11,357 nucleotides of DNA from Candidatus Poribacteria bacterium (GTDB taxonomy: Bacteria > Poribacteria > WGA-4E > GCA-2687025). The translations under genes were made by a program, and so were the position numbers. The stretch lies in the NCBI GenBank assembly GCA_027625215.1, contig JAQBWJ010000020.1:1-11357 (forward strand). The letters are read 5' to 3'. The notes beneath the pieces were generated by a model. It saw nothing but the letters and a program-made list of their open reading frames with translations, did not search any database and was not told the DNA's origin. This document shows positions 1-7,220 of the stretch, piece after piece. The number at the start of each line of letters is the position of its first letter. Position 1 is the stretch's first letter.

Positions 1-91
1 GACGCGCGTTTGCTTCCAGCAGTTGCTCCGTCGAGTTCACCGTGTCGCCGTCGGCATCCGTCGATGTGTTTGTCGGTTCGTCGTTTGCCAT
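1..91 (-). CDS. grpE: GrpE nucleotide exchange factor, N-terminal fragment (partial)
   Basis: Reading leftward from an ATG at 91, 30 codons are open to the window edge (MANDEPTNTSTDADGDTVNS, then TEQLLEANAR). The segment is acidic, Ser/Thr-rich and low in complexity. GrpE proteins typically begin with such a disordered tail before their long helix. A purine-rich GGGTGG precedes the ATG. The gene starts about 50 bases after the hrcA stop on the same strand, and hrcA-grpE(-dnaK-dnaJ) is a very common order. The visible residues alone would not identify GrpE, so the call rests mainly on position. If correct, it would be the DnaK nucleotide exchange factor, co-transcribed with hrcA under CIRCE control. 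The rest of the gene lies outside the window. Confidence 0.65.
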   Translation of the reverse strand, partial: MANDEPTNTSTDADGDTVNSTEQLLEANAR

Positions 92-141
92 GTCCACCCG
101 TCCGTTAGTCCGTCGTCGGTCAAAAGTCGATTAAGTCCAAT

Positions 142-1227
142 TCAGCGATTCTGTTCCACGTAGCGCGACAGCACGCTCGCCGTCAGTTGCACAAGCGGGA
201 TCATACGCGGGTATGCCATCCGCATCGGTCCGATCACACCCAACGAGCCGACCCGCTGACCGCCGAACGAATAGGTTGCCAGAATCACGCTGCACTGATC
301 GAACCCGTCGCCGGGAATCTCGCTGCCGATCAACACGCGCACGCCGTCGCGTTCGTGGTCGCCGTGCCACGAGAGCAGTTCGCCGAGCGTTCGTCGGGAC
401 TCGAGCGTTTCGAGAAACGCCCCAACGCGCCCGCTCTCCGCGAAGTCCGACCGCGCGATAACGTTTCGCACGCCGTCCCAATACACATCATAACCGTACT
501 CGTGGAGGAATGTCCCCCTCGTAATTTCGACGGCGGGCATCTGATATTCGCCGTCGAACATTTCGTAGAGCGTGCGAATGTCGTTCACGTATTGTTGGAT
601 TTCGCCGAGACGTTTCCCGGCGAGCCGCGTGTTCATCAAGGAGGTGAGCATCGGCAGTTGTGCGATGGGCACTCCCGCCGACAACGACATGACGCGCTGT
701 TTGACGATACCCGTCCGCATGATGAGCACGGCGAGCACCTGCCGTCCGCTGATCGGCACGAGTTCGATGCGGTCGATCACGACATCGCGTTGTTCGTCCG
801 TCACGACGACGCCGATATGGTCGGAAAGTTGGGAGAGAAGTTGACAGGTCGCCGCGAACAGGCTGTCCCACTCGTCCGCCGCCGCGTCTTGGTATTGGTC
901 CCAAACGCGCTTCCTCACCTTGTCGGCGTACGATTCCGAATCGCCGGAAGGGGAGTTGTCGGCGCGCGAGTTCAGATCGTCCACGTAGAGGCGGTACGCG
1001 CGTTCGCTCGGTATCCGACCCGCCGAGGTGTGCGGCTGGTCTAAATAGCCCATCGCATCCAGTTCCGACATGACGTTTCGCACCGTCGCCGAACTGACGC
1101 CGAGCCCGTACAGCGCAACAAGCGCCTTCGACGCGACGGGCTCCGCCGTGGCGATATAGTGTTCGACAATCGCCTCTAGAATGTGGCGTTGTCGGTCCGT
1201 CAAGATCGGCTGTTGTTCGGAAGGCAT
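142..1227 (-). CDS. hrcA: Heat-inducible transcription repressor HrcA
   Basis: The 361-residue product has the usual HrcA length. Residues about 8-75 form the winged-helix DNA-binding domain, with the family signatures ATVRNVMSELDAMGYLDQPH and TSAGRIPSERAYRLYVD. Residues about 105-345 fit the GAF-like C-terminal dimerisation/effector region. HrcA is known to bind CIRCE and repress chaperone genes, and to need GroEL for activity. A perfect CIRCE lies 46 bases upstream of the ATG, so autoregulation is strongly implied. The start is supported by a strong Shine-Dalgarno GGAGGT (1235-1240 on the opposite strand) seven bases before the ATG. grpE follows in the same direction. Nothing looks truncated; only a short polar linker after the wing (residues about 86-100, NSRADNSPSGDSES) appears variable. 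Confidence 0.97.
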   Translation of the reverse strand: MPSEQQPILTDRQRHILEAIVEHYIATAEPVASKALVALYGLGVSSATVRNVMSELDAMGYLDQPHTSAGRIPSERAYRLYVDDLNSRADNSPSGDSESYADKVRKRVWDQYQDAAADEWDSLFAATCQLLSQLSDHIGVVVTDEQRDVVIDRIELVPISGRQVLAVLIMRTGIVKQRVMSLSAGVPIAQLPMLTSLMNTRLAGKRLGEIQQYVNDIRTLYEMFDGEYQMPAVEITRGTFLHEYGYDVYWDGVRNVIARSDFAESGRVGAFLETLESRRTLGELLSWHGDHERDGVRVLIGSEIPGDGFDQCSVILATYSFGGQRVGSLGVIGPMRMAYPRMIPLVQLTASVLSRYVEQNR

Positions 1228-1272
1228 CTCAATTACCTCCGCGCCTCATCCCGAATCGGGGAGATGGGCATT

Positions 1273-1299
1273 TTGGCACTCATGCAATCGGAGTGCCAA
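1273..1299. promoter_or_regulatory. CIRCE operator (HrcA binding site)
   Basis: A perfect inverted repeat, TTGGCACTC-N9-GAGTGCCAA, matches the CIRCE consensus TTAGCACTC-N9-GAGTGCTAA. The one change per arm (A to G, T to C) is symmetric, and this variant occurs in several phyla. It lies between hrcA and the divergent signalling operon, 46 bases upstream of the hrcA ATG. HrcA binding here should repress hrcA-grpE. It starts five bases downstream of a candidate -10 box, so it would cover the transcription start. Confidence 0.95.
1283..1299 (-). promoter_or_regulatory. Candidate sigma54 (-24/-12) promoter overlapping CIRCE, towards hrcA
   Basis: Read on the minus strand, the first CIRCE arm plus its spacer gives TTGGCACTCCGATTGCA. 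This is an exact match to the sigma54 core TTGGCAC-N5-TTGCA, with GG and GC separated by ten bases. A start about 12 bases after the GC would fall near 1272, leaving a leader of about 45 bases before hrcA. The GG half is supplied by the CIRCE arm itself, so only the TTGCA in the spacer is independent evidence; a chance match is possible. A sigma54 activator is encoded by the divergent operon. Confidence 0.45.
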
Positions 1300-1302
1300 T
1301 CA

Positions 1303-1332
1303 ACTGTACCCTCGTCGCGTCAAGTTGGTCAA
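1303..1332 (-). promoter_or_regulatory. Candidate sigma70-type promoter of hrcA-grpE
   Basis: On the minus strand a -35 box TTGACC (1332-1327) and a -10 box TACAGT (1308-1303) are separated by 18 bases. Transcription would start at about 1296, inside the CIRCE element. This is the classic arrangement for HrcA-repressed promoters. The match is good but not perfect, and it competes with the sigma54-like element just downstream. Confidence 0.55.
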
Positions 1333-1524
1333 GGATACCAAACGTTGGGCGTCCGCGCCATGTTTCGTCGGGCGTATTTTGGGGAAAACGTACGTGATGT
1401 CTGAAGCAGGCGCTAATCCGTAGGTGGGGGGACGATGATTCATCTCGACGGTAGCGTCTCAACCAGCCGATTTGTCGTGTTGTGTGCCGTTCCCGTCCGA
1501 CGGCGTTTCGCGTCCAGGTTTTGA

Positions 1525-1553
1525 TTGACGTTACCTAGACATTGAGGTAACGT
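1525..1553 (+). promoter_or_regulatory. Candidate sigma70-type promoter of the signalling operon
   Basis: TTGACG (1525-1530) and TAACGT (1548-1553) are spaced by 17 bases, pointing at the response regulator gene that starts at 1612. The -35 box is good (5/6). The -10 box is weak (3/6), but keeps the TA and final T. The promoter is almost exactly covered by a palindrome, which suggests regulated use. Confidence 0.4.
1528..1553. repeat. Perfect 9-8-9 inverted repeat in the divergent control region
   Basis: ACGTTACCT (1528-1536) and AGGTAACGT (1545-1553) are perfect reverse complements around an 8-base centre (AGACATTG). Arm length and centre spacing fit a site for a dimeric helix-turn-helix protein. 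It covers the spacer and -10 box of the candidate promoter at 1525-1553. It is also about 240 bases upstream of the sigma54-like site in CIRCE. It could be an operator, an enhancer for the Fis-type activator encoded downstream, or a leader hairpin. No T-tract follows, so a terminator is unlikely. Confidence 0.6.
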
Positions 1554-1597
1554 AGTCGCGGTTACGCAACATGAGCGATTTGTCCAAACCGGAATGT

Positions 1598-1604
1598 GGG
1601 AGGA
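1598..1604 (+). promoter_or_regulatory. Shine-Dalgarno site fixing the start of the response regulator
   Basis: GGGAGGA lies seven bases before the ATG at 1612. It lies downstream of the alternative in-frame ATG at 1594, which it therefore cannot serve. This favours a 159-residue product starting MVATSH. Confidence 0.7.
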
Positions 1605-1611
1605 CGCGCAG

Positions 1612-2091
1612 ATGGTTGCTACATCCCATGCCGCGATTGTGCTGTACGCCGAAGACGACGACGAAGACCGGCTGTTGGTGGAAAGCGCGTTTCGTCGGAG
1701 CGATCTTGAGGTCGATCTCCGGTTCGTCGCCGACGGCGAACAACTGATCGACTACCTTCACCGACGAGGCGACTACGCGACGCCGGAAGCGGCTCCGCGA
1801 CCCGAGTTGATCCTGCTTGACCTGAACATGCCGCGACTCGATGGTCGTTCCGCCCTCGTGGAAATCAAGAAAAGCCCCGACTTACGCACGATCCCCGTCA
1901 TCGTGCTGTCCACCTCGACATCTCCGCTCGACATCGGGGACGCCTATGATCAAGGCGCGAACTCGTACGTGACCAAGCCGTCGGCGTTTCAGGACTTGAA
2001 AGACGTAGTCCAAGCGATTGAGCGGTACTGGATGCGCGTCGCGCAGTTGCCGCTCGCAACCGACTTAATCGACCCTTCGAGACACTCATGA
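1612..2091 (+). CDS. Single-domain (CheY/Rcp-type) response regulator
   Basis: The 159-residue protein is a receiver domain with no output domain. The visible residues are an acidic pocket E14-D15-D16 (YAEDDDED), phosphoacceptor D70 in LILLDLNMPRLDG, a Ser/Thr switch at S100-T101 (VIVLSTSTS), and K122 in YVTKP. The spacing and the insert around residues 52-64 resemble the Rcp group of regulators that partner multi-PAS or phytochrome-like kinases. Its stop overlaps the start of the hybrid kinase gene as ATGA, so the two are probably translationally coupled and act together. It likely takes phosphate from that kinase and relays it or acts as a sink; its downstream partner is not visible. An in-frame ATG 18 bases upstream (1594) is rejected on ribosome-binding grounds. 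Confidence 0.9.
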   Translation: MVATSHAAIVLYAEDDDEDRLLVESAFRRSDLEVDLRFVADGEQLIDYLHRRGDYATPEAAPRPELILLDLNMPRLDGRSALVEIKKSPDLRTIPVIVLSTSTSPLDIGDAYDQGANSYVTKPSAFQDLKDVVQAIERYWMRVAQLPLATDLIDPSRHS

Positions 2092-5000
2092 CAGAGATGA
2101 CGCGCTCGTTGCGAATCCTGCTCATCGATGACGACGCGGACGAACCCGTGTTGCTCGGTCGGATGTTGCGCCACGCCGGAACCCCGTTTGAACTGGAATA
2201 CGCGAGCACGTACGAAGAGGGTTTCGCCGCGCTCCTTCGCCGCGAACACGATATCTGCCTCATCGACCAAAATCTCGGCGCGAAGACGGGGCTCGACCTG
2301 TTGCGGTCGTGCGTCGAGGAGGAAGTGCGGACGCCGATCATTCTGCTCACTGGACAAGGCACGCGGGAAATCGACGTGCAAGCGATGGAATCGGGCGCGG
2401 TCGATTTTCTGATCAAAGGCTCGATCACGCCGGAAAGTCTTGAACGCGCAATCCGATACGGTGTCGAGCGTCGAAAAGCCGAAGACTCTCTCCGCTCCGC
2501 GTTGGAACAGATCGAAGAACTCAACACGACACTGGAATCGCGCGTCGAAGAACTCGCCACGATACTGCGAGGGGCGAACTGCACGATTTGGCGGGCGTTG
2601 GTGCGATGCGACGCGGAAGAAGAACGCCTGCGATGGCAATTGGAACCGATGGATGAGGACAACGCGCATCAATTCGTGCACTTGGAACTGCGCTCCGACG
2701 AGACATATCAAGATGGATGGCGTCGAGCGATGCACCCGGACGACGTTGCGCGTATAGATGAACATGCCCGCGACGCGATCCGGTCATGCGCTCCCGGCTA
2801 CACTCAAGAGTTCCGACTTATCGACCGTTACAAGCGTACCAAGTGGATTCATGAGGATGTGTCTATCGCCGCCGACGGCAACGATAGATGGTCGTTAATC
2901 GGCGTCTGCACGGACATCACTCCCATTAAGAACGCCGAAGTCGAGCTCCGCCAACGAGAAGAGCGGCACCGCGCGGTGTTGCAAGCGTTGCCGGATATTA
3001 TCTTTCAAGTCGATCAGAACGGTGAAGTGGTCGATTTCATCCCTTCATCGGATTTCCGCACGGATATTCGCGCAGAGGATGTTGTAGGAAAGAAAGTCGC
3101 CGATCTCGCCCCGTCCGCCTCTGCCGCGTCGCTGTTGATGCGGTCGATACGAAACGCGGCGGATTCCCAGCGGATTCAAACCGTCGAGTACCCGCTGTCG
3201 GAACGAGGCGAACTCCACCATCACGAAGGGCGCGTCATCCCCTATGTCGGGCGCGACGTGTTGTTGATCGTGCGCGACATTACCGAGCGCAAGTCGTTTG
3301 AGGCACAGATCGTCCACGAGCGCGACCGCGCCCAACAGTACCTCGATATCGCCCGCACGATTCTGCTCGCGTTGGATGAGCGCGGGCGGGTCACGCTCAT
3401 CAACAAGCAGGGCATCGCGGCGCTTGGGTACGACGAAGACCGGATTCAAGGCAGAATCTGGTTCGACTATTTCGTGCCCGGACGAGAGCGTATGCGATTG
3501 AAAGATCGATTTCGCCGCATATTGGACGGCGAATCGGGGTTGCTCGATTCCTACGAACATTACGTATTGACGAAAGATGGCGAAGAGCGCCTATTGCAGT
3601 GGTCGACAACCGTGATCCGCGACGAGGACGGCGTCGCCGTCGGGACGCTGAGTTCCGGCGAGGATGTAACCGACCGACGCAAGGCGGAACAAGCGGTGCG
3701 TCGCGGCGAGGAACGGCTGCGCCTCATCACCGACAGCGTGCCGACGCTCATCAGTTATGTGGACAGGGACGAACGCTTCCGATTCAAAAACCTCGCGTAC
3801 GAACAGTGGTTCAACCGACCGATCCTTGAGATGCACGGGCTGCACATCCGCGAGGTGATCGGAGACGAGAACTATCAGCGCGCGAAACCGTATATCGACC
3901 GCGCGTTGAACAACGAAACGGTCGTGTTCGAGTCCAACATCCGCCACAGCGACGGCACCGACCGCGATTTGACGGTGATGTACGTGCCTGATTGCGAGGC
4001 GAACCAAGGCGTGGTGGGGTTCATCGTCGTCGTGACGGACATTACGGAGCACCGTCAATCGGAGCGGCGAATCCGCCAGATGAATCTGAGGTTGGAACGG
4101 CGCGTTGAGGAACGAACGGCGGAACTCACCGAGGCGGTTATCGAGGCGGAACGCGCCAGCAAGGCGAAGTCGGAGTTTCTCTCGCGCATGAGCCACGAAC
4201 TTCGCACGCCGTTAAACTCGATTCTAGGTTTCGCGCAGTTGCTTGACCTCGACGTGGAAGACGACACGGCGGAACGCGAGAGCGTCGACCAGATTCTCGG
4301 CGCGGGTAGACACCTCTTGTCATTGATCGAAGAAATACTTGATTTGTCGCGCATCGAATCGGGTCGTATGGTGTTGGACGAAGGGCGCGTGCCGTTGGAG
4401 AAATTGATCCGCGAGACCGCCGCGCTCACCGCGCCCTTGCGGGCGCAAAACAGCGTGACGCTGTACGACTACGCATCCGAAGGCAATTATGTGATCGACT
4501 GCGACGAGAAGCGGATGCGTCAGGTGCTGCTGAATCTGATGTCGAACGCGATCAAGTACAATCGCGCGCACGGCACGGTCACGCTGACGAGCGACGTGCG
4601 ACCGAACGGTCGCTTGCGGATCAGCGTCACGGATACGGGCGCGGGCATCCCGGAAGAGGCTCAAGCGCTGCTGTTTGAGCCGTTCGAGCGGTTGGGCGCG
4701 GAGGAGACGAACGTCGAAGGCACGGGGATCGGTCTTGTCGTGTCGCGGAGTTTGACGGAAGCGATGCGCGGGACGTTCGGCTTCACGAGTCGCGTCGGAG
4801 AAGGCAGTTGCTTTTGGGTGGAGATGCCGCTGTCGAAGTCTTCGGATGACGACGATTCGACGGAGTTGGATGCAGAAGCGAAGTCGGACGCGCACGTCGT
4901 GCTCTATATCGAGCACAACCTTCACAATGTCGCGCTTGTGCGCCGCGCGTTGGAGAAACGAACGGATATCCGTCTCATCACCGCGCCACAGGCGACTGTG

Positions 5001-5291
5001 GGGATCAACCTAGCCAAAACGTATCACCCCGACCTGATTCTGATGGACTTGAACCTACCGGGCATGAGCGGGACCGACGCGCTGAAGGCGTTGAAAGAGT
5101 TGCCGGAAACGATGTCGATCCCCGTCGTCGCGCTGACGGCTCGCGGCATGCCCGCCGACATTGAGAACGGGCTCCGCGCCGGATTCAAGCGATATCTCAC
5201 CAAACCGATTGACCTCAAGGAGTTTCTTGAGACGGTCGACGCATTCCTGGAGGATGCCCCAGAGACTCCTGTCTCATTGCGGGAAAGGTGA
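2088..5291 (+). CDS. Hybrid sensor histidine kinase (REC-PASx4-HisKA-HATPase-REC)
   Basis: The product is 1067 residues and has no evident membrane segment, so it is probably cytoplasmic. Domains in order: REC about 8-125 (D14-D16, acceptor D60, T88, K110); four PAS/PAC units at about 155-282 (PAS_3-like, AMHPDDVARI), 290-402, 412-532 and 540-655, each ending in a DIT- or DVT-type PAC strand; a coiled linker about 656-690; HisKA with H703 in SRMSHELRTPLNSI; HATPase_c with N820 (LNLMSNAIKY), G1 DTGAGI 849-854, F-box FEPFERL 863-869 and G2 GTGIGL 878-883; an acidic linker about 917-933; and a second REC about 938-1053 (acceptor D987, T1017, K1039). In REC2 the usual second acidic-pocket Asp is His943 (LYIEHN), which may weaken Mg binding. 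The gene overlaps its upstream neighbour by four bases and ends ten bases before the sigma54 activator, a likely phosphate acceptor. Signal and ligands are unknown. No Hpt domain is seen. Confidence 0.96.
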   Translation: MTEMTRSLRILLIDDDADEPVLLGRMLRHAGTPFELEYASTYEEGFAALLRREHDICLIDQNLGAKTGLDLLRSCVEEEVRTPIILLTGQGTREIDVQAMESGAVDFLIKGSITPESLERAIRYGVERRKAEDSLRSALEQIEELNTTLESRVEELATILRGANCTIWRALVRCDAEEERLRWQLEPMDEDNAHQFVHLELRSDETYQDGWRRAMHPDDVARIDEHARDAIRSCAPGYTQEFRLIDRYKRTKWIHEDVSIAADGNDRWSLIGVCTDITPIKNAEVELRQREERHRAVLQALPDIIFQVDQNGEVVDFIPSSDFRTDIRAEDVVGKKVADLAPSASAASLLMRSIRNAADSQRIQTVEYPLSERGELHHHEGRVIPYVGRDVLLIVRDITERKSFEAQIVHERDRAQQYLDIARTILLALDERGRVTLINKQGIAALGYDEDRIQGRIWFDYFVPGRERMRLKDRFRRILDGESGLLDSYEHYVLTKDGEERLLQWSTTVIRDEDGVAVGTLSSGEDVTDRRKAEQAVRRGEERLRLITDSVPTLISYVDRDERFRFKNLAYEQWFNRPILEMHGLHIREVIGDENYQRAKPYIDRALNNETVVFESNIRHSDGTDRDLTVMYVPDCEANQGVVGFIVVVTDITEHRQSERRIRQMNLRLERRVEERTAELTEAVIEAERASKAKSEFLSRMSHELRTPLNSILGFAQLLDLDVEDDTAERESVDQILGAGRHLLSLIEEILDLSRIESGRMVLDEGRVPLEKLIRETAALTAPLRAQNSVTLYDYASEGNYVIDCDEKRMRQVLLNLMSNAIKYNRAHGTVTLTSDVRPNGRLRISVTDTGAGIPEEAQALLFEPFERLGAEETNVEGTGIGLVVSRSLTEAMRGTFGFTSRVGEGSCFWVEMPLSKSSDDDDSTELDAEAKSDAHVVLYIEHNLHNVALVRRALEKRTDIRLITAPQATVGINLAKTYHPDLILMDLNLPGMSGTDALKALKELPETMSIPVVALTARGMPADIENGLRAGFKRYLTKPIDLKEFLETVDAFLEDAPETPVSLRER

Positions 5292-5301
5292 TCGCCCCAT
5301 C

Positions 5302-7104
5302 ATGCTATCCGATGACGCCGTCAAGAACGCGACCATCCTCGTTGTGGACGACGAGCCGCCGAACGTGCTGCTGCTGAAGCGCATCCTGGAACGCGAAGGG
5401 TATCGGCGCATCCACACGACGAACGATCCGACCGAAGTATCGACGCTTTACGAAAAACTGCAACCGGAACTCGTGCTGCTCGACCTGCTGATGCCGCAGA
5501 TGGACGGCTTCGCGGTGATGGCGCGTCTGAGCGAGACGGACCGTTCCGGCTATCTCCCCGTTCTCGTGCTGACGGCGGACCAATCGCCGCAGACCCGTCT
5601 CCGCGCGCTCGACAGCGGGGCGAAGGACTTCCTCGTCAAGCCGTTTGACCGCGACGAGGTGTTGCTTCGCATTCGCAACATGCTGGAAGTGCGCCTGTTC
5701 TCCAAGCAGGCGGCGGACGAACGGCAGCGACTCTCGGCGGTGCTGAACGGCACGGGCGACGCGATTGCGATGTTCGACACGGACGGCAACTTGCAGGTCG
5801 CCAACCTCGCGTTTCGGACACTGTTCGGGTTCGACGGAAGATCGGAGGACGAGTTGCACGGCGACGAGGTGCGGACGCGGTTTGAAGACCGATTCCAAGA
5901 CCCCGACGTGATGGACAGGTTGATGGAAGACCTTGCTCAAGCGACGGAGGAAGCGTCCGCGACCGTCGTGGAACTGCGCGCGCCGGAACGAGGGATGTTC
6001 CACCAGTCGCTGCGACCGGTGTACGACACGGAGCGGAACATCATCGGGCGGCTGTTGGTCTATCGGGACGTGTCGCAAGAGCTCGAGATGGACGCGATGA
6101 AGCGAGAACTGCTCCAACTGCGGTCGGCTTTGGAGAAGGAGTACTCGTTTGCGAACATCGTCGGGTCGAGCGCGAAGATGCGGGAGATGTTCGCCCTAAT
6201 GGAACAGGCGATTGACAGCGATATCACCGTGTTGATCGAGGGCGAGAGCGGCACGGGGAAGGAGGTCGTCGCGCGGGCGTTGCACGCAAACGGCGACCGA
6301 AAAGGGAAGGCGTTCGTGCCGGTGAACTGCGCGGCGATTCCCGAAACGCTGTTCGAGAGCGAACTGTTTGGGCATGAGAAAGGCGCGTTCACGGGAGCGA
6401 CGACGCAGCGCATCGGCAAGTTCGAGCAGGCGCACGGGGGGACGATCTTTCTCGATGAAATCGGCGAGATGCCGCTCGCGTTGCAGACCAAGTTCCTGCG
6501 GGTGTTGCAGGAGCGGGAGATCGAGCGGGTCGGCGGTCGACGGTCAATCCCGGTGGATGTTCGCGTGATCGCGGCGACCAACCGAAACCTCGAAGACGAC
6601 GTGCGCGCAAACCGATTTCGCCAAGACCTGTTTTATCGCGTCGCCGCGTTCCCCTTGACGCTGCCGCCGTTGCGCGACCGCCGCGACGATATCCCGCCGC
6701 TCGCGGAGCATTTTCTGACGAAGATCGTCAAGGACGAGAAGAAGGAGATCGTCGGCATCTCGCGCGACGCGCTCGCCGCGTTGGTCGATTACGACTGGGA
6801 CGGGAACGTGCGGGAGCTCGAAAACGTTATCAAACGGGCGATTGTGCTGGAGACGACCAATACGATTCAGTTGGCGAGCCTGCCGCCGTCGGTACGGTCA
6901 AGGTCGAACGGCGCGTACGCTTATGATCCGGCGTCGAAGCGACCGTTCATGACGTTGGATGAGGCGGAGAAGCAGGCGGTGATCGACGCGCTGGAGGCGA
7001 CCGAATACCATGTTCAACGGTGCGCGGAGGCGTTGGGGATCAACCGGGCGACGCTGTACCGGAAGATGGCGCGTCACGGGATCGAAAAGCCGGAAGAGAC
7101 GTAA
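5302..7104 (+). CDS. Sigma54-dependent NtrC-family response regulator (REC-PAS-AAA+-Fis)
   Basis: The 600-residue product is an enhancer-binding activator of RpoN promoters. REC spans about 11-128 (D16-D17, acceptor D61, T91, K113). A PAS domain about 143-258 sits between REC and the ATPase, which is less usual than plain NtrC. A short helix leads to the AAA+ domain, about 285-515: Walker A GESGTGKE 314-321, the sigma54-contacting loop GAFTGA 361-366, Walker B TIFLDEIGEM 381-390, and sensor region VIAATNRNLEDD 422-433. A Fis-type helix-turn-helix ends the protein (about 555-593, CAEALGINRATLYRKM). All catalytic motifs are intact, so it should be active. The reading frame is open back to 5161, but the ATG at 5302 gives a normal REC start and does not run through the kinase gene. 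The kinase stop lies ten bases upstream, and purine-rich GGGAAAGG (5281-5288) may serve as ribosome site. It is the last gene of the operon. Confidence 0.96.
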   Translation: MLSDDAVKNATILVVDDEPPNVLLLKRILEREGYRRIHTTNDPTEVSTLYEKLQPELVLLDLLMPQMDGFAVMARLSETDRSGYLPVLVLTADQSPQTRLRALDSGAKDFLVKPFDRDEVLLRIRNMLEVRLFSKQAADERQRLSAVLNGTGDAIAMFDTDGNLQVANLAFRTLFGFDGRSEDELHGDEVRTRFEDRFQDPDVMDRLMEDLAQATEEASATVVELRAPERGMFHQSLRPVYDTERNIIGRLLVYRDVSQELEMDAMKRELLQLRSALEKEYSFANIVGSSAKMREMFALMEQAIDSDITVLIEGESGTGKEVVARALHANGDRKGKAFVPVNCAAIPETLFESELFGHEKGAFTGATTQRIGKFEQAHGGTIFLDEIGEMPLALQTKFLRVLQEREIERVGGRRSIPVDVRVIAATNRNLEDDVRANRFRQDLFYRVAAFPLTLPPLRDRRDDIPPLAEHFLTKIVKDEKKEIVGISRDALAALVDYDWDGNVRELENVIKRAIVLETTNTIQLASLPPSVRSRSNGAYAYDPASKRPFMTLDEAEKQAVIDALEATEYHVQRCAEALGINRATLYRKMARHGIEKPEET

Positions 7105-7121
7105 CGCTGCTACAGCTATGT

Positions 7122-7150
7122 GATCGTCCCCGACAAGATGATCCCATTTT
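7122..7150 (+). terminator. Possible rho-independent terminator after the signalling operon
   Basis: GATCGTC (7122-7128) pairs with GATGATC (7137-7143) through seven pairs, one of them G-U, around an 8-base loop. Three bases later comes TTTT (7147-7150). It sits 18 bases after the activator stop. The stem is short and the T-run is minimal, and the T-run overlaps the next gene's -35 box, so termination may be leaky. Confidence 0.4.
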
Positions 7151-7178
7151 GACGGCGCGGGTTCCAACGGGGTAGACT
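7149..7178 (+). promoter_or_regulatory. Candidate sigma70-type promoter of the secreted protein gene
   Basis: TTGACG (7149-7154) and TAGACT (7173-7178) are 18 bases apart, 43 bases before the ATG at 7221. The -35 box matches 5/6 and the -10 box 4/6. Its presence supports separate transcription of the downstream gene. Confidence 0.5.
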
Positions 7179-7220
7179 GCAAGAATCAGACTTCACGCTT
7201 CATGTTGGAAGGAAGATGCC

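Noticed and set aside
187..1044. 285-codon open frame opposite hrcA
   Set aside because: Antisense shadow of hrcA in GC-rich DNA; His/Arg/Asp-rich translation without family features.
1898..2765. Two long minus-strand frames opposite the start of the kinase operon
   Set aside because: They overlap each other and the well-supported response regulator and kinase genes; Ser/Arg-rich low-complexity translations.
5161..5301. Longer start for the sigma54 activator inside the kinase gene
   Set aside because: It would add 47 residues overlapping the kinase's C-terminal receiver in another frame; the receiver domain begins normally after the ATG at 5302.
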